Assembly: GCA_004556565.1 (NCBI GenBank) | Contig: SFGN01000072.1 | Span: 1-23,026 of the forward strand | Origin: Lachnospiraceae bacterium | Lineage (GTDB): Bacteria > Bacillota_A > Clostridia > Lachnospirales > Lachnospiraceae | Length of the DNA: 23,026 nucleotides | Direction: 5' to 3' | Notes under the pieces: model-generated | Databases searched by the model: none | The model's input: the letters and a program-made list of their open reading frames with translations, nothing else | What the model was told of the DNA's origin: nothing | In this document: positions 22,850-23,026 of the stretch, in pieces | How positions within the stretch are numbered: the stretch's first letter is position 1 | How the letters are laid out: the number at the start of each line of letters is the position of its first letter | Translations under genes and position numbers: made by a program

Positions 22850-23026
22850 GAGACTATGAGAAAAAGTCTGAAAATAAGATTCTTCTATGATATGCAAGGG
22901 TGGCAAGCCTGAAAATCAGGCTTCTCCCCCTTGTTTTATATATAACAGTTGTTGAATGGCATGTCAAGAGCAGGCGGTTTTCCGCCCGTCTTATTCGCCT
23001 GTTTATTCGTTACTCTGGGAGGCGTC
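22850..23026 (-). mobile_element. IS256-family element, second copy, left end only
   Basis: Begins with GAGACTATGAGAAAAAGTCT and matches 12608-12784 over 177 bp with mismatches at 22856, 22871 and 22927. The transposase 3' end (stop near 22936) is included and runs off the window. The orientation is the same as in the first copy. The preceding flank AATTTATC differs from both flanks of copy 1. Confidence 0.92.

Larger units (their letters stand above)
12608..23026. mobile_element. Candidate IS256-flanked composite unit carrying nan genes
   Basis: Two IS256 copies in the same orientation, 10,242 bp apart, bracket the whole nagB-nan-nagA cluster. Over the 177 bp visible in the second copy there are three mismatches. 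The right limit of the unit lies outside the window. Mobility as a unit is inferred; the outer target duplication cannot be tested here. Confidence 0.4.

Noticed and set aside
22724..22912. 62-aa plus-strand reading frame near the right end
   Set aside because: It starts after an in-frame stop and runs across the IS junction at 22850, so its second half is IS DNA. It is not a gene; it may contain a decayed coding end.

Overview
The window looks like DNA from a gut Lachnospiraceae-type Firmicute (Blautia, Ruminococcus/Mediterraneibacter, Dorea or a relative). The reasons are the strong AGGAGG ribosome sites, low to moderate GC, RepA_N/DnaC/ParM mobile-element genes, a Na+-symporter sialic-acid operon and the flavodoxin/DUF4405 cluster. 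The assignment rests on gene content and style only. No rRNA, tRNA or CRISPR array was seen.

Region 1 (1-3.6 kb, minus strand) is the backbone of a plasmid or integrative mobilizable element. In transcription order it holds a ParM-like actin, a ParR-like partner, a RepA_N initiator, a DnaC-like ATPase and a DUF3847 protein. It carries its own DNA sites: an oriT-like inverted repeat with a MobQ-type nic motif (9-98), four exact 23-bp-phased iterons inside repA (1662-1737), and three 11-bp-phased repeats upstream of parM that may be the centromere (3507-3539).

Region 2 (3.6-12.5 kb, plus strand) is a LysR-headed redox/detoxification cluster. It has a lipoprotein alpha/beta hydrolase, a DUF4405 membrane protein, an aldo/keto reductase, an iron-sulfur flavoprotein-like reductase, a lipoprotein flavodoxin, a second aldo/keto reductase, a MATE transporter broken by an apparent 8-nt insertion, a cytosolic flavodoxin and a flavin-reductase-fold protein.

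Region 3 (12.6-23.0 kb) starts with a complete IS256-family element (12608-14084) and ends with the first 177 bp of a second copy in the same orientation (22850 to the window end; three mismatches, offset 10,242 bp). Between them lies a complete sialic-acid catabolic cluster: divergent nagB, then nanE-nanA-SSS symporter-yhcH, a terminator, nanK-rpiR-nagA, and an SGNH esterase cut off at its 3' end. The predicted route is Neu5Ac uptake, cleavage to ManNAc by NanA, ManNAc-6-P by NanK, GlcNAc-6-P by NanE, GlcN-6-P by NagA and fructose-6-P by NagB. YhcH probably interconverts sialic-acid anomers and the RpiR protein probably senses a pathway intermediate. The divergent nagB and nanE promoters each have a TGAAA-N4-TTTC dyad exactly 16 bp upstream of the -35 box. 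The flanking IS copies make the cluster a candidate composite transposon.
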